Notes: generated by a model not told the origin, from the letters alone. A stretch of 64,000 nucleotides of DNA from Kiritimatiellota bacterium (GCA_013151865.1 JAADHN010000111.1:53921-117920), one strand, 5' to 3'; counted from the stretch's first letter, positions 17,729 to 26,797 are shown. Program-made: numbers and translations.

Positions 17729-20023
17729 TCAGATCCAACGATTCAACAGGGACTTGACCCGGGTTCGGGCCTTGACCATGACGACCGCCGAATCGATCTG
17801 CTCGGCCAGCATCTCCGGCAGGGCGCCGCTGGCCAGGCGGCGCCAGTTGCCGCCCCCGCCGGCGCCGATCACCACCAGATCGTAGCCGGCAGCCTCGTCG
17901 CGGAGGGCGCCCAAAAGGTCCGACGAAACGCTGTACTTCGGCGTGAACCGACCCGGCCCCACGAGAAGTCGATCCCGGTGACGCTCGAGGAATTCGCTGA
18001 CGTCGACGGTCCGGCGACCCGGCGCAGTGACATGGAACGGCACGATCACGCCGTCGTCCGCAGCCAGCATGGCCGCCGTGTTCAGGGCCAGAATACTGTG
18101 CGGCCCTCCGGCGAAGGGCGCCAGCACACGCCGGTAACTGCGTTTCGTACAATTCTTGAGGACGATGACATTGCAGGGGTTCCGTTCGAGCACGGGATCC
18201 ACCGTACTGCCGAAGAAGAAGTCCCGCCGCGCGGACCGGCCCCGCCATCCCATGATGATGAAGTCCGCCCGGTGCTCGCGAGCCGCGGACAGGATGCCCC
18301 GCGCACTGTTGCGGCAATACCGGACAGTGTGACTGATCGGAAATCGGTTGCCCAGGTAGAGCATGGCCTCGACAATGGCCTCCTCGCCGGCGCCCATGAA
18401 CTGGCCCGCATCCGACAGCGGTATTTGCTCGGGTATGGGCACCAAATGCAAAAGCTCGACCTGGGCGTCCTGTTTCTCCGCGATCCGCAGAATCGGCAAC
18501 AGCATTCTGAGGGCATTGTCCGGATTGGCCACCGGAGCAAGGATGCGGCATGGGCGGGTCGAGGGAGGGGGCGTCTCACGGAAGACCACGATCTCGTCCC
18601 GAGTCTGCGTCACGTGGCTGCGTCCGTACAGCCAGTAGACGGCCAGACCGAGCCCCAGCCAGGAGGGCGCAACGATCCATGCCACCCAGCTCATGTGGCG
18701 CAGTTCCATAGCCAAAAACACCTGCGCAGCAATCCCGATCAGAGGCGGCAAGGGGAAAAACGGCATGAGGTAGCCGTACTGCATCTCGTCACCCATGTGG
18801 CGACGAATACGAATGGCGCACAGATTGACCAGCAGAAACAGAAACAGGAACATGATACTGGCAAAGGACATGACGTGCTTGGTGGGCGTGAAAACGGCGA
18901 TGCTGACCGCCACGGCCGCAGTCACGACAAGCGCCACGACGGGCGTCTTGGTCTTCGGGGAAACGTGCGCAATGGCGGGGGGTAAGAAATGGTCCCGGCC
19001 CAGGGCATAGACCGCACGGGTGGCCGAGTAAATGGTGGCATTGAGGGCCGAAGTGGACGAAAATATAACCGCCAGGGCCACAAGCAGACTCCCGAACCCG
19101 CTCGACAACAGCAACTGCACCGATTTGGCGAACCCTACCGTTCCGTAGAACCGGAACCAGCCGGAAATCGAAACCACACCTTCGAGTCCCGCAATATCGG
19201 CACGGCTGACCGCCACGATCGCGGCAAAGGTCACCGCAACGTAGGTCACGGCCACGATCACGACCGACAGAAGCATGGCTTTGGGCAGATTGCGCCGAGG
19301 CTCGATAGTTTCATCCCCTGCCTGGGCAATGACCTCGAATCCCTCGAATGCCACGTACGTGAATCCCATCGTCGCCAGAATGCGCAGCCAGCCATTGGGT
19401 AGGAACGGCCGAAAATTCTGGATCCGGCCCGGATCGCGGATCACCACCCAAAGCCCCACACCGCCGATCAAAGCCAGAGTTATCGTCTGCCCCAACGCAA
19501 AAAGCGCACCGGCCTTGCCCGTTTCCGAGGCTCCCCGGTAGTTGATGTACACGAATATCAGGGCCACGATCACGGCAAGGACCTTGACCGAAAAATGGGT
19601 GTCGAAATGCTCCCACCACAACAGGCCAAGACCGTCCAGGTAATTCAATACGTAAATGGCGAAAACCAGCGAATACATGCTGCCCGCCACTGTCGAAGCG
19701 AACCACTCCATCCACCCGGCAAAAAAACTCGTGCCGCGCCCGAAACCGATCCGGGCAAAATTGTACGCACCTCCCGCCCGGGGCACCGCGGAGCACAACT
19801 CCGCGTACGACATGGCGGAACACATGGCGATCACGCCGTTCAGAGCGAAGGTCAACAGCGCCCCGCCCGGACCGACCACGCCCACACACTCGGCGATCCC
19901 GAGGAACACACCCGCGCCGATCATCATCCCCACGCCCATCATAGTAACGTGGAAAAGATTCAGATCGCGCGACAGCTCCGTGGCGATCTGCGGACCGCCG
20001 GCCTGCCCTGCGTCACTCCCCAT
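17729..20023 (-). CDS. APC-family amino acid permease with two C-terminal Usp domains
   Basis: A 764-residue protein. The first ~450 residues are a twelve-helix APC permease (GVGMMIGAGVFLGIAE in helix 1; YAELCSAVPRAGGAYNFARIG in helices 2-3). The last ~290 residues form two universal-stress-protein domains in tandem (from about 475 and 615), the second ending with the nucleotide-binding-like loop VIGAGGGGNWRRLASG. Such fusions are thought to sense nucleotides or stress and gate transport. The ATG at 20023 has GGAGG ten bases upstream. The start overlaps the end of a 52-residue membrane protein gene by 11 bases, suggesting translational coupling. Confidence 0.88.
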   Translation of the reverse strand: MGSDAGQAGGPQIATELSRDLNLFHVTMMGVGMMIGAGVFLGIAECVGVVGPGGALLTFALNGVIAMCSAMSYAELCSAVPRAGGAYNFARIGFGRGTSFFAGWMEWFASTVAGSMYSLVFAIYVLNYLDGLGLLWWEHFDTHFSVKVLAVIVALIFVYINYRGASETGKAGALFALGQTITLALIGGVGLWVVIRDPGRIQNFRPFLPNGWLRILATMGFTYVAFEGFEVIAQAGDETIEPRRNLPKAMLLSVVIVAVTYVAVTFAAIVAVSRADIAGLEGVVSISGWFRFYGTVGFAKSVQLLLSSGFGSLLVALAVIFSSTSALNATIYSATRAVYALGRDHFLPPAIAHVSPKTKTPVVALVVTAAVAVSIAVFTPTKHVMSFASIMFLFLFLLVNLCAIRIRRHMGDEMQYGYLMPFFPLPPLIGIAAQVFLAMELRHMSWVAWIVAPSWLGLGLAVYWLYGRSHVTQTRDEIVVFRETPPPSTRPCRILAPVANPDNALRMLLPILRIAEKQDAQVELLHLVPIPEQIPLSDAGQFMGAGEEAIVEAMLYLGNRFPISHTVRYCRNSARGILSAAREHRADFIIMGWRGRSARRDFFFGSTVDPVLERNPCNVIVLKNCTKRSYRRVLAPFAGGPHSILALNTAAMLAADDGVIVPFHVTAPGRRTVDVSEFLERHRDRLLVGPGRFTPKYSVSSDLLGALRDEAAGYDLVVIGAGGGGNWRRLASGALPEMLAEQIDSAVVMVKARTRVKSLLNRWI

Positions 20024-20171
20024 GGCGCAGAATCCTCCGGATTTCGCGCAACGAATGCAGACGGCGGCGGCGAATCAGCTCAATGGTGGCGGAACTGCGC
20101 CGATAAAGCCAGACAACCGAAAACACCGCGGCAAACACGACGGCGCAACCCAGGATCGTATCCAGGTCCAT
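20013..20171 (-). CDS. Small single-helix membrane protein coupled to the permease
   Basis: A 52-residue protein with one membrane helix (MDLDTILGCAVVFAAVFSVV, continuing to about residue 22) and a strongly basic C-terminal tail rich in arginine. The ATG at 20171 has AAAAGGG eight bases upstream. A longer form from 20189 is possible. Its stop codon lies inside the first codons of the APC-Usp gene, so translation is probably coupled. It may be a small regulatory or assembly partner of the transporter. No family is recognised, and expression is an inference from the overlap and ribosome binding site. Confidence 0.5.
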   Translation of the reverse strand: MDLDTILGCAVVFAAVFSVVWLYRRSSATIELIRRRRLHSLREIRRILRHGE

Positions 20172-20763
20172 CCTCGATGCCCTTTTCATCTCTGCGGGAT
20201 TTCGCAACGGCGCACAACGTACCGTATCGGGACCGTCGCCGCCAGCCCAGGCGAACAACTCCCGCTCTCCCCATTCGCACGGACTCGAGGAGACCGACTC
20301 GGAGGTGTCCGTATCGAAATCGTCTGGCGAGAGCACGGACGAAACAGACGGACGGACCGACAAACCGTCCGACAACCCGCGCGCCCGGTGGACTGCGGCG
20401 CAATAGTGCCGTGGACCCCGGTCAGCGACCCGTCCGACCCCTCCGAAGCCCTCATGAAACAGCCCGGAGCGAAGCCCACGGGCACTCGCAAGAGTATGCG
20501 GGCACGGTATGTTACCGTTCCCGAATCCCAATACGCCTCAAAACAGTCCGGACGCTATCGCAGGAATTCCGTTCGTCTCGTTCGGGACACGTCCAATAAC
20601 ACGACCCGCAGGCCTGGGATGGCCCACAATCCCGCGGCGTGGGACGGCCGGAGTCGGTCCCCGCCGGGGCATTGCCCTCACCGGACGCTGTCGACGACTG
20701 CAGACCGGCGACGGCGTTCGGACAACACCCGAACGAATTTTCCCCAACAAAGGACATTACCCC
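20172..20763. other. Long divergent spacer before argS
   Basis: About 590 bases between the permease operon and argS. Open frames crossing it show no recognisable domain. A perfect inverted repeat ACGGTA-TGT-TACCGT (20504-20518) lies about 245 bases before argS and could be an operator. No riboswitch, T-box or tRNA was recognised. Confidence 0.5.
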
Positions 20764-22548
20764 GTGACCAAGTACGGCTTCATCGCGGACCTCGAGACAT
20801 TCCTGGCCCATGAATTCGAGGCCGAGCGTCCCCGAGTCACCCCGGAACGATGCCCCGCCGAGTTCAGCGGCGACCTGACGGTCAACTGCTTCCGACTGGC
20901 CCGGTCTTTGCGGAACAATCCGATGAAGATCGCAACTCGGACCGCGGAATTCCTGACCCAACACCCCGACATCGTCGGCGCGGAGACGGTCAAGGCCTTC
21001 GTAAACGTCACGCTCCGTCCGGAAGCACTATTCCGGGACGCGGTCGGCGACGAAGCCGCCCTGCTCGAAGCGGCCCGTTTGCCGGGGCCGGACCGACGCC
21101 GGGTACTCATCGAGTTCTCGGCCCCTAATACCAACAAACCCCAACACCTCGGGCATGTGCGCAACAATGCCCTTGGTTCCGCCATGGCATCCATACTCCG
21201 GCGCGTCGGTCACACCGTCACGAGTGTGAACCTGATCAACGACCGCGGCATTCATATCTGCAAGTCCATGGTGGCGTACCAGCGCTGGGGAGAGGGGCGC
21301 ACGCCTGCTTCCGAAGGAATCAAGGGCGATCATTTCGTGGGGGACTTCTACGTCCTGTTCGAGAAGGAATTCCAGCGCCAGGTGGCCTGCATTCGGGCCG
21401 ACCGTCCCGAATGGCGCGAGCGCCCGGCCGAGCAACTCTTCCTCGAAACCGAGATCGGACGCACGGCCCAGGCCATGCTCCTGGCATGGGAAAACGGTGA
21501 TCCCGAGGTGCGCCGACTTTGGGAAACCATGAACGCATGGGTGATCGAGGGGTTCGCAGAAACCTATCGGCGCATGGGCGTCGTGTTCGACAAAGTCTAC
21601 CGCGAAAGTGAAACGTACACCCTCGGCCGCAACGTCATCCTCGAGGGGCTCGAACGCGGCGTCTTTCATCGCACCGACGACGGTGCGGTGGTTATCGATC
21701 TCGATGCTGAAAAACTGGGAACCAAGGTCGTGTTGCGCCGGGACGGCACGAGCGTGTATGTCACCCAGGACATCGGCGCCACCCTCTTGAAACAGGAAGA
21801 GTTTCAGCCAGATTTACAAATCTGGGTGGTGGGCGACGAACAGGTTTACCATTTCCGCGTTCTGTTCGCCATCATGCGCCGTTTGGGACACGCCTGGGCG
21901 GAGAGACTTCACCACATGGCCTACGGCATGGTCAACCTGCCCTCGGGCAAAATGAAGAGCCGGGAAGGTACGGTCGTGGACGCCGACGATCTTTTCGATG
22001 AAATGACCCGACTCGCCCGTGACGCCACCCTGGCCCGGGCCGGAGCACAAGCCCCCGCGGACCTCGACCGTCGGGCCGACGCGATCGGCATGGCGGCACT
22101 CAAGTTCATGCTGCTCAAAGTCAATCCGCGAAGCGCCATCGCCTTCGACCCCCGGGCCTCAATTAAATTCGAGGGGGACACCGGACCCTATGTGATGTAC
22201 GCCTACGCACGCATTGCTTCCATGTTCCGCAAGGCCCCATCCGACCTCCTGGAGCAACCCGTGAACTGGGGCGTACTCGGCACATCCGAAGAACGGGAAC
22301 TCGCACTGCGTTGCGCGGAATACCCCGGCGCGCTCCAACGGGCGGCCGCCGAGCTGGATGCGTCATGCCTGGCCGGCTACCTTCTTGACCTGGCCAAAGC
22401 TTTCAGTCGCTTTTACCGGACGTGCCCGATCCTTTCCGCGCCGACGCCCCCCCTCCGCCGGGCGCGAATCGAGCTGAGCGCCCGGGTCCGAAACATCTTG
22501 CGCGACGGTCTCCGTACACTCACCATGGACGTACTCGAAAGCATGTGA
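20764..22548 (+). CDS. argS: Arginine-tRNA ligase
   Basis: A 594-residue class I aminoacyl-tRNA synthetase that charges tRNA-Arg. It shows the N-terminal additional domain typical of ArgS, the HIGH-type motif HLGHVRNN near residue 129, VNLINDRGIHICKS shortly after, a KMSKS-type motif KMKSREGT near 397, and the DALR anticodon-binding domain ending in the LARAFSRFY-like segment LAKAFSRFYRTCPI. The GTG at 20764 is chosen because AAAGGA lies nine bases upstream and the conserved N-terminal domain begins there; codons before it are not protein-like. The deacetylase gene follows 127 bases later. Confidence 0.95.
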   Translation: MTKYGFIADLETFLAHEFEAERPRVTPERCPAEFSGDLTVNCFRLARSLRNNPMKIATRTAEFLTQHPDIVGAETVKAFVNVTLRPEALFRDAVGDEAALLEAARLPGPDRRRVLIEFSAPNTNKPQHLGHVRNNALGSAMASILRRVGHTVTSVNLINDRGIHICKSMVAYQRWGEGRTPASEGIKGDHFVGDFYVLFEKEFQRQVACIRADRPEWRERPAEQLFLETEIGRTAQAMLLAWENGDPEVRRLWETMNAWVIEGFAETYRRMGVVFDKVYRESETYTLGRNVILEGLERGVFHRTDDGAVVIDLDAEKLGTKVVLRRDGTSVYVTQDIGATLLKQEEFQPDLQIWVVGDEQVYHFRVLFAIMRRLGHAWAERLHHMAYGMVNLPSGKMKSREGTVVDADDLFDEMTRLARDATLARAGAQAPADLDRRADAIGMAALKFMLLKVNPRSAIAFDPRASIKFEGDTGPYVMYAYARIASMFRKAPSDLLEQPVNWGVLGTSEERELALRCAEYPGALQRAAAELDASCLAGYLLDLAKAFSRFYRTCPILSAPTPPLRRARIELSARVRNILRDGLRTLTMDVLESM

Positions 22549-22675
22549 CCGGGATTCGCCGAGTACGGGTGAGCCAACCGAACCGGACTTTGACGGTCGA
22601 CTCCCCCCGGTCGCGCCGCAGGCGAACGGGCGGAAGCCGGCTCCCAGTTCCGGACGCTCCAGGAAAGGACACCCC

Positions 22676-23431
22676 ATGACGACGCCGTTCCAATGGCCGA
22701 ACAAATGCACTGGGGCCGTGAGTCTCTCGTTTGACGATGGGCGCCTCTCGCATCTCAAGACGGCGATCCCACTGCTGAACGAACGCGACCTGCTGGGAAC
22801 TTTCTATCTCTGCCCCGGTCGGGAGACAGTGGTCGAGCATCTCGAAGCTTGGCGGCAGGTCCATACGGACGGCCACGAAATCGGCAATCACTCGGTCCGG
22901 CACACGTGCTCCGAAGCACTTTGGGGACGGCCGAGCCCACGCAAGCTCGAAACACTCACACTCGCCGACGTCGAGTCCGACATCACGGAGGCCTGCAAAC
23001 GCTTGGGCGACCTCTTCCCGGAGCGAACAGATTGGACCTTTGCCTATCCCTGCTACCAAACCGAGGTCGGAGTGGGCGCAAAACGACAAAGCTACGTGCC
23101 GGTCATTGCCCGGCACTTTCTCGCGGCCCGGGCCGGGACCCCGAACTACGGCTTTTTCAATGCGCCGGGCTTCGTGGACCTGCACGCCTTGGCGTCCCAG
23201 CCGTGCGAACAGATGCGGGCCGCCGAACTGGTCGGACTCGCCGAACGCGCGGCGCGCCGGGGACATTGGGCCATCTTGACCTTTCACGAAATCGACCGTG
23301 GCGGCCTCGGCGTTTTTAAACCTGATTTCATCGAACTGCTGGATCACTTGGCGGCCAACCGCGACCGCATCTGGACTGCCCCGGTCGCGGAAATCGCACG
23401 CTGCTTGAAAGATGCCGGCGCAACGTATTGA
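22676..23431 (+). CDS. Polysaccharide deacetylase (NodB-like)
   Basis: A 251-residue cytoplasmic NodB-homology protein of carbohydrate esterase family 4. The metal-binding motif 1 is SLSFDDG (about residues 15-21) and motif 2 is HEIGNHSVRH, giving the Asp-His-His site. Later motifs are TFAYPCYQTE and LTFHEID. No signal peptide is present, so it may act on an intracellular or nucleotide-linked sugar. The ATG at 22676 follows AGGAAAGGA with proper spacing. The substrate is unknown. Confidence 0.88.
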   Translation: MTTPFQWPNKCTGAVSLSFDDGRLSHLKTAIPLLNERDLLGTFYLCPGRETVVEHLEAWRQVHTDGHEIGNHSVRHTCSEALWGRPSPRKLETLTLADVESDITEACKRLGDLFPERTDWTFAYPCYQTEVGVGAKRQSYVPVIARHFLAARAGTPNYGFFNAPGFVDLHALASQPCEQMRAAELVGLAERAARRGHWAILTFHEIDRGGLGVFKPDFIELLDHLAANRDRIWTAPVAEIARCLKDAGATY

Positions 23432-23832
23432 GCGCCGCCAGGGGAAGCATTGTCGGACACGGGTCGGCTCGCAAGCATCGGTTCGCATGGCCGGACCGGT
23501 CAGCCTCTGGCCACGGGCCTCCCCGTTCCGGTCTATCCTTCGTGATCTTCGTGTCTTCGCGAGAGCCAATTCCCCTGCGTCCGAACAGAGTATCCCACTC
23601 TTGACAGCCAGCGAGAGCCGACATCCCTGCATTCCGAGTGGACGCCCCCCGCAAAAGCTTCCCCGACGGCGTGCCGAACCCACTGCGGAACCAGCATGGA
23701 ATCCCCTCCCCCGCAAAGAGGATACGGACCGCCTTTAGAATAGTCCGGCCAGTTCAGCAGAGACAGCGACTTCGCCTGCAGTACAAATTGTTTCGAGACG
23801 ACAAACAGCCTCCGGCAAACAACCGCAACCGG
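23432..23832. other. Convergent spacer between deacetylase and ruvB
   Basis: About 400 bases. The only structure seen is copy A of an intergenic repeat at 23723-23800. No gene with a start and ribosome binding site was found. Confidence 0.5.
23723..23800 (-). repeat. Intergenic repeat, copy A
   Basis: A 78-base element nearly identical to copy B at 25989-26065: shared blocks include CTCGAAACAAT, GCAGGCGAA, TCGCTG, GAACTGGCC, GACTATTCT and CGGTCCGTA, in the same order and spacing. On the minus strand, one frame reads RLETICTAGEVAVSAELA then GLF and a stop. The matching frame of copy B reads RLETIRSAGELAATVELA then RLF and a stop. It begins about 33 bases after the ruvB stop codon. Whether it is a repeat of DNA, an RNA element or a fragment of a gene family is unknown. 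Confidence 0.75.
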
Positions 23833-24870
23833 TCAAAAAAGGCGCGGCTGCGGACCGGCCCCGGATCCCCCGCCGCCTAGCTCGATGCCGAATCGCTTGG
23901 CGGCTTTGGCCGTGGCCACACGGCCCTGCGGAGTTCGCATCAGGTAGCCTTCCTGAATCAGAAAGGGCTCGTAGACATCTTCAATGGTGTCCATCTCTTC
24001 CCCTACGGCCACCGACAGGGTCTTGAGCCCCACCGGACCGCCGCCGAATTTGTACAGGATGGCTTCGAGCACGCGATTGTCCATCTCGTCGAGGCCGTCC
24101 TCGTCGATATCGAGCATCTCGAGCGCCCGGATGGCGATGGGACCGGTGATGGCGCTGGGCCCCTTGACCTGGGCGTAGTCCCGAACCCAGCGGAGCAGGT
24201 TGTTGGCGATTCGAGGCGTACCTCGACTGCGCCGGGCGATCTCGTAAATCCCCGCGTCGTCAGCCTCAACCTTCAGGATCCCTCTCGAACGGTGGAGAAT
24301 GCGCTCGAGGTCGTCGACCCGGTAGTAGTCCAGGCGACAAGCCATGCTGAATCGCGAACGAAGCGGCGCGGATATTTTTCCCTGGCGAGTGGTGGCCCCG
24401 ATGAGGGTGAAGTGGGGCAGGTTCAGCCGCACCGAGCGCGCACCCGCGCCTTGGTCCAGCATGATATCGATGACAAAATCCTCCATGGCGCTGTACAGGT
24501 ATTCCTCAATGGCGATGGGCAGTCGGTGGATCTCGTCGATGAACAGGATATCGCTCTCCTCCAGGCCGGTGAGCAATCCCGCCAAGTCGCCCGGCTTTTC
24601 GATCACGGGCGCACTGGTGGCCTTGATGTTGGTTCCCCGTGCCACCGCCATAATGTGAGCAAGCGTGGTCTTTCCCAAGCCGGGGGGGCCGCTGAAAAGC
24701 AGGTGCCCGAGAGCTTCGTTCCGCTCGCTCGCGGCCTGGACAATGATCTTGAGCCGTTCCTTGATACGGTCCTGCCCCGGGAATTCGTCGAAAGTGCGCG
24801 GGCGCAGCGTGGCCTCGAAACTCTCTTCCCGTCGGTTCAACTGGGACGTAATGAATCGTTCTTCGGCCAT
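23833..24870 (-). CDS. ruvB: Holliday junction branch migration ATPase RuvB
   Basis: A 345-residue hexameric AAA+ motor that drives branch migration with RuvA. The sequence shows Walker A GPPGLGKTT, Walker B LFIDEIHRL, sensor 1 LIGATTR, the arginine-finger region PLRSRFSM, and a C-terminal winged helix (GYLMRTPQGRVAT). The ATG at 24870 is preferred over the GTG at 24885, which would add five unconserved residues. It lies 18 bases after ruvA in the usual ruvA-ruvB order, downstream of lexA, so the region is an SOS repair block. No ruvC is in the window. Confidence 0.96.
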   Translation of the reverse strand: MAEERFITSQLNRREESFEATLRPRTFDEFPGQDRIKERLKIIVQAASERNEALGHLLFSGPPGLGKTTLAHIMAVARGTNIKATSAPVIEKPGDLAGLLTGLEESDILFIDEIHRLPIAIEEYLYSAMEDFVIDIMLDQGAGARSVRLNLPHFTLIGATTRQGKISAPLRSRFSMACRLDYYRVDDLERILHRSRGILKVEADDAGIYEIARRSRGTPRIANNLLRWVRDYAQVKGPSAITGPIAIRALEMLDIDEDGLDEMDNRVLEAILYKFGGGPVGLKTLSVAVGEEMDTIEDVYEPFLIQEGYLMRTPQGRVATAKAAKRFGIELGGGGSGAGPQPRLF

Positions 24871-24888
24871 GATGATTCCCAGCACGTA

Positions 24889-25497
24889 TCAGGAATTGAG
24901 AATCCGAAGTGAATGCCGTATCAGGACCTCGGCGGACCGCTCGCCCTCGGGCAGGTCCGCCATTGCCTTGCGCACCGTCCGACGGGCTTGGTCCCCTTTG
25001 AAACCAAGGGTTTCCAAGGCGGCCACCGCGTCCTGGGCAACGTCGCTCAGTGGCCCCTCCCCCGCCGCCGCGGGAAATGCGGCCGCGGGTTCGATCCCCT
25101 CGACGCGCTCCCGAAGCTCCACCACCAAGCGTTCGGCGGAGCGCTTCCCCACTCCGCTGATCCGAGACAGGGCTTTGATGTCGGCCCCCAGGATGTTCCG
25201 GCAGAACTCCGTCACCGACATGCAGCTCAGGACATTCAAAGCCAAACGCGTGCCGATACCCGACACGGTAATCAGCAACCGGAACAACTCCCGCTCCTGG
25301 ACCGTCGCGAACCCGTACAGCGTCAGGGCGTCCTCCCGCACCTGAAGGTGCGTGTACAAGTTCACCGCAGAACCCGGTACGGGAAGATTGTCGTACGTGC
25401 TCATGGGAACGACCACGGCGAGCCCGATCCCACCGACGTCGACGACAATCTCCGTCAGATCTCTCTGAATCAAGGTACCGCTGAGTCTGGCAATCAC
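24889..25497 (-). CDS. ruvA: Holliday junction DNA-binding protein RuvA
   Basis: A 202-residue protein that binds four-way DNA junctions as a tetramer and loads RuvB. It has the N-terminal OB domain (VIARLSGTLI start, VGGIGLAVVVP), two helix-hairpin-helix motifs (ITVSGIGTRLAL and LSRISGVGKRSAERLV), a flexible acidic linker, and the C-terminal RuvB-binding domain (AVAALETLGFKGDQA). The GTG at 25497 follows GGAGAGGA at six bases; sequence further upstream in the same frame is not RuvA-like. It is followed 18 bases later by ruvB. Confidence 0.95.
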   Translation of the reverse strand: MIARLSGTLIQRDLTEIVVDVGGIGLAVVVPMSTYDNLPVPGSAVNLYTHLQVREDALTLYGFATVQERELFRLLITVSGIGTRLALNVLSCMSVTEFCRNILGADIKALSRISGVGKRSAERLVVELRERVEGIEPAAAFPAAAGEGPLSDVAQDAVAALETLGFKGDQARRTVRKAMADLPEGERSAEVLIRHSLRILNS

Positions 25498-25988
25498 GGA
25501 CCGTCCTCTCCACTTACCGCCGCTTCGAAACAACGCTGCACTGCGCGGGCGAACTCCCACCCCTCGCAACACCGCCCGGAGATTTCGGAAACACCCGGGA
25601 AGGGAGGAACAGGTCTCACGGTCGCCCCGGAGGTGCAGACAAGGCGCGTTCCGGGCAAAGACAATATACGGGGACTGAGGGCAAATGGCCAGAACCACGC
25701 CACCCGAGAGGCAGCCGGTCACCCTTGCGGCGGGGGAAAACGGCCGGTACGGCCGCCCCCAAGCACATTGTTCTGCACCAACGGCGTTCCCTGGAGCCGG
25801 AAGTCCCCGCCAAAATTGACCCGTGCTCCCGAAAAACACGGCGCCTGCCCCCGCCACACGATCCGACCACGTCGCGAGACGCTCTTGCCGGGCCGCCGTG
25901 CAGCCATTGCCGATGCCGGAACGGAAACCACAAGCGCCGCCGGCATTCGAACCGGGAAATACGGTGTGGGCCGCGCCCACGCCGCCTG
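25498..25988. other. Spacer between repeat copy B and ruvA
   Basis: About 490 bases with several overlapping open frames on both strands, none with a recognisable domain. A 75-residue minus-strand frame at 25719-25946 is possible but lacks support. A weak inverted copy of the intergenic repeat core lies at 25522-25556. Confidence 0.45.
25522..25556 (+). repeat. Degenerate intergenic repeat, copy D (opposite strand)
   Basis: The plus strand reads CTTCGAAACAACG, then GCGCGGGCGAACTCCC, resembling the CTCGAAACAAT and GCGCAGGCGAACTC blocks of copies A and B. The corresponding frame reads RFETTLHCAGEL, compared with RLETIRSAGEL in copy B. It lies just upstream of ruvA on the opposite strand. The match is partial and may be coincidental. 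Confidence 0.35.
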
Positions 25989-26065
25989 TACGGACCGTCT
26001 CAGAATAGTCTGGCCAGTTCAACAGTAGCAGCGAGTTCGCCTGCGCTCCGGATTGTTTCGAGGCG
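25989..26065 (-). repeat. Intergenic repeat, copy B
   Basis: A 77-base element, the best partner of copy A (23723-23800). It begins about 22 bases after the lexA stop codon. On the minus strand an ATG at 26071-26073 opens a 24-codon frame reading MIHRLETIRSAGELAATV then ELARLF and a stop. There is no clear ribosome binding site before that ATG. Copies A and B have one single-base length difference near their 3' edge. Confidence 0.75.
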
Positions 26066-26087
26066 GTGAATCATCCGAACCAGACAC

Positions 26088-26708
26088 TCAATAAGTGCGG
26101 TGCAGGGCGATGACGACGCCTTGAATGGCGATCTTGTCCAGCGGATAAAACTGGGACTCGAAGGCCGGATTGGCCGGACGAAGTTCCACCATGTTGTCTT
26201 TGATGTAGAGGGACTTCACCGTCGTCTCATTCTCGATCAGGGCGACCACGATGTCTCCCAACGCGGCCGAACTCTGTTGCTTGGCAATGACGATGTCCCC
26301 GTCCAGGATGCCCAAATCCCGCATGCTCTCACCAAAGACGCGCAGCCCGAAAATGGGGTGGCCGCCGGCCCCTTTGGGCAACAGCTTGGGATCGAACTGC
26401 AGGGTACTCTCCACGTGCTCCTCGGCCAACAACGGCGCCCCGGCGCTGATACGACCGAGAATGGGAATGGACAGGGTCAGCGAAAGATGGCGCGGACTTT
26501 CGGACCGCAGCAATGTCAAGCTCCGTGCTTTGGACGTGCGTTTGATGTAGCCTTTGCGCTGCAGGGCCCGCACATGGGCGAACGCCGTGGCCGATTTCAC
26601 ATTGAAACGCTCGGCAATCTCGTAGACCGTGGGCGCCATGCCCTCCGTTCGGAGGAATTCCTCGATAAAATCGAGTGTCTCCTGCTGCCGCTGGGTCAGT
26701 CCTTTCAT
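26088..26708 (-). CDS. lexA: LexA repressor
   Basis: A 206-residue SOS repressor and self-cleaving protease. The N-terminal winged helix (MKGLTQRQQETLDFI; MAPTVYEIAERF) binds DNA. The cleavage site is A89-G90 in ISAGAP. The catalytic dyad is S128 in FGESMRD and K165 in TTVKSLY. When RecA is activated by DNA damage, LexA cuts itself and derepresses repair genes. The ATG at 26708 is chosen because AGGAG lies nine bases upstream and the promoter at 26769-26796 would start the transcript near 26762, so longer frames cannot be translated from it. ruvA and ruvB lie downstream on the same strand. Confidence 0.95.
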   Translation of the reverse strand: MKGLTQRQQETLDFIEEFLRTEGMAPTVYEIAERFNVKSATAFAHVRALQRKGYIKRTSKARSLTLLRSESPRHLSLTLSIPILGRISAGAPLLAEEHVESTLQFDPKLLPKGAGGHPIFGLRVFGESMRDLGILDGDIVIAKQQSSAALGDIVVALIENETTVKSLYIKDNMVELRPANPAFESQFYPLDKIAIQGVVIALHRTY

Positions 26709-26768
26709 GGCATCGGTCTCCTTCTGCATGGATTCGGCGGGAAAAACCAAGGGCCGCACCTGCAAGAA

Positions 26769-26797
26769 CAAATAGCTTGTTTTCAGGAGATGTCAAG
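26769..26797 (-). promoter_or_regulatory. lexA promoter with candidate operator
   Basis: On the minus strand, a perfect -35 box TTGACA (26791-26796) is 16 bases from a -10-like TATTTG (26769-26774). An inverted repeat CTTG-N14-CAAG (26776-26797) overlaps the -35 box and could be an autoregulatory LexA site. The repeat does not match the classic CTG-N10-CAG or GAAC-N4-GTTC boxes, but LexA boxes vary between phyla. Confidence 0.55.

Noticed and set aside
16677..17729. A hydrogenase large subunit after the diaphorase gene
   Set aside because: The only gene there is an EamA transporter on the other strand with no iron-sulfur or H-cluster motifs.
25498..26022. N-terminal extension of RuvA to 377 residues
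   Set aside because: The extension is not RuvA-like and a GTG with GGAGAGGA starts the canonical OB domain at 25497.
24889..26087. A ruvC gene between lexA and ruvA
   Set aside because: None of the frames shows RuvC catalytic motifs; ruvC must be elsewhere.
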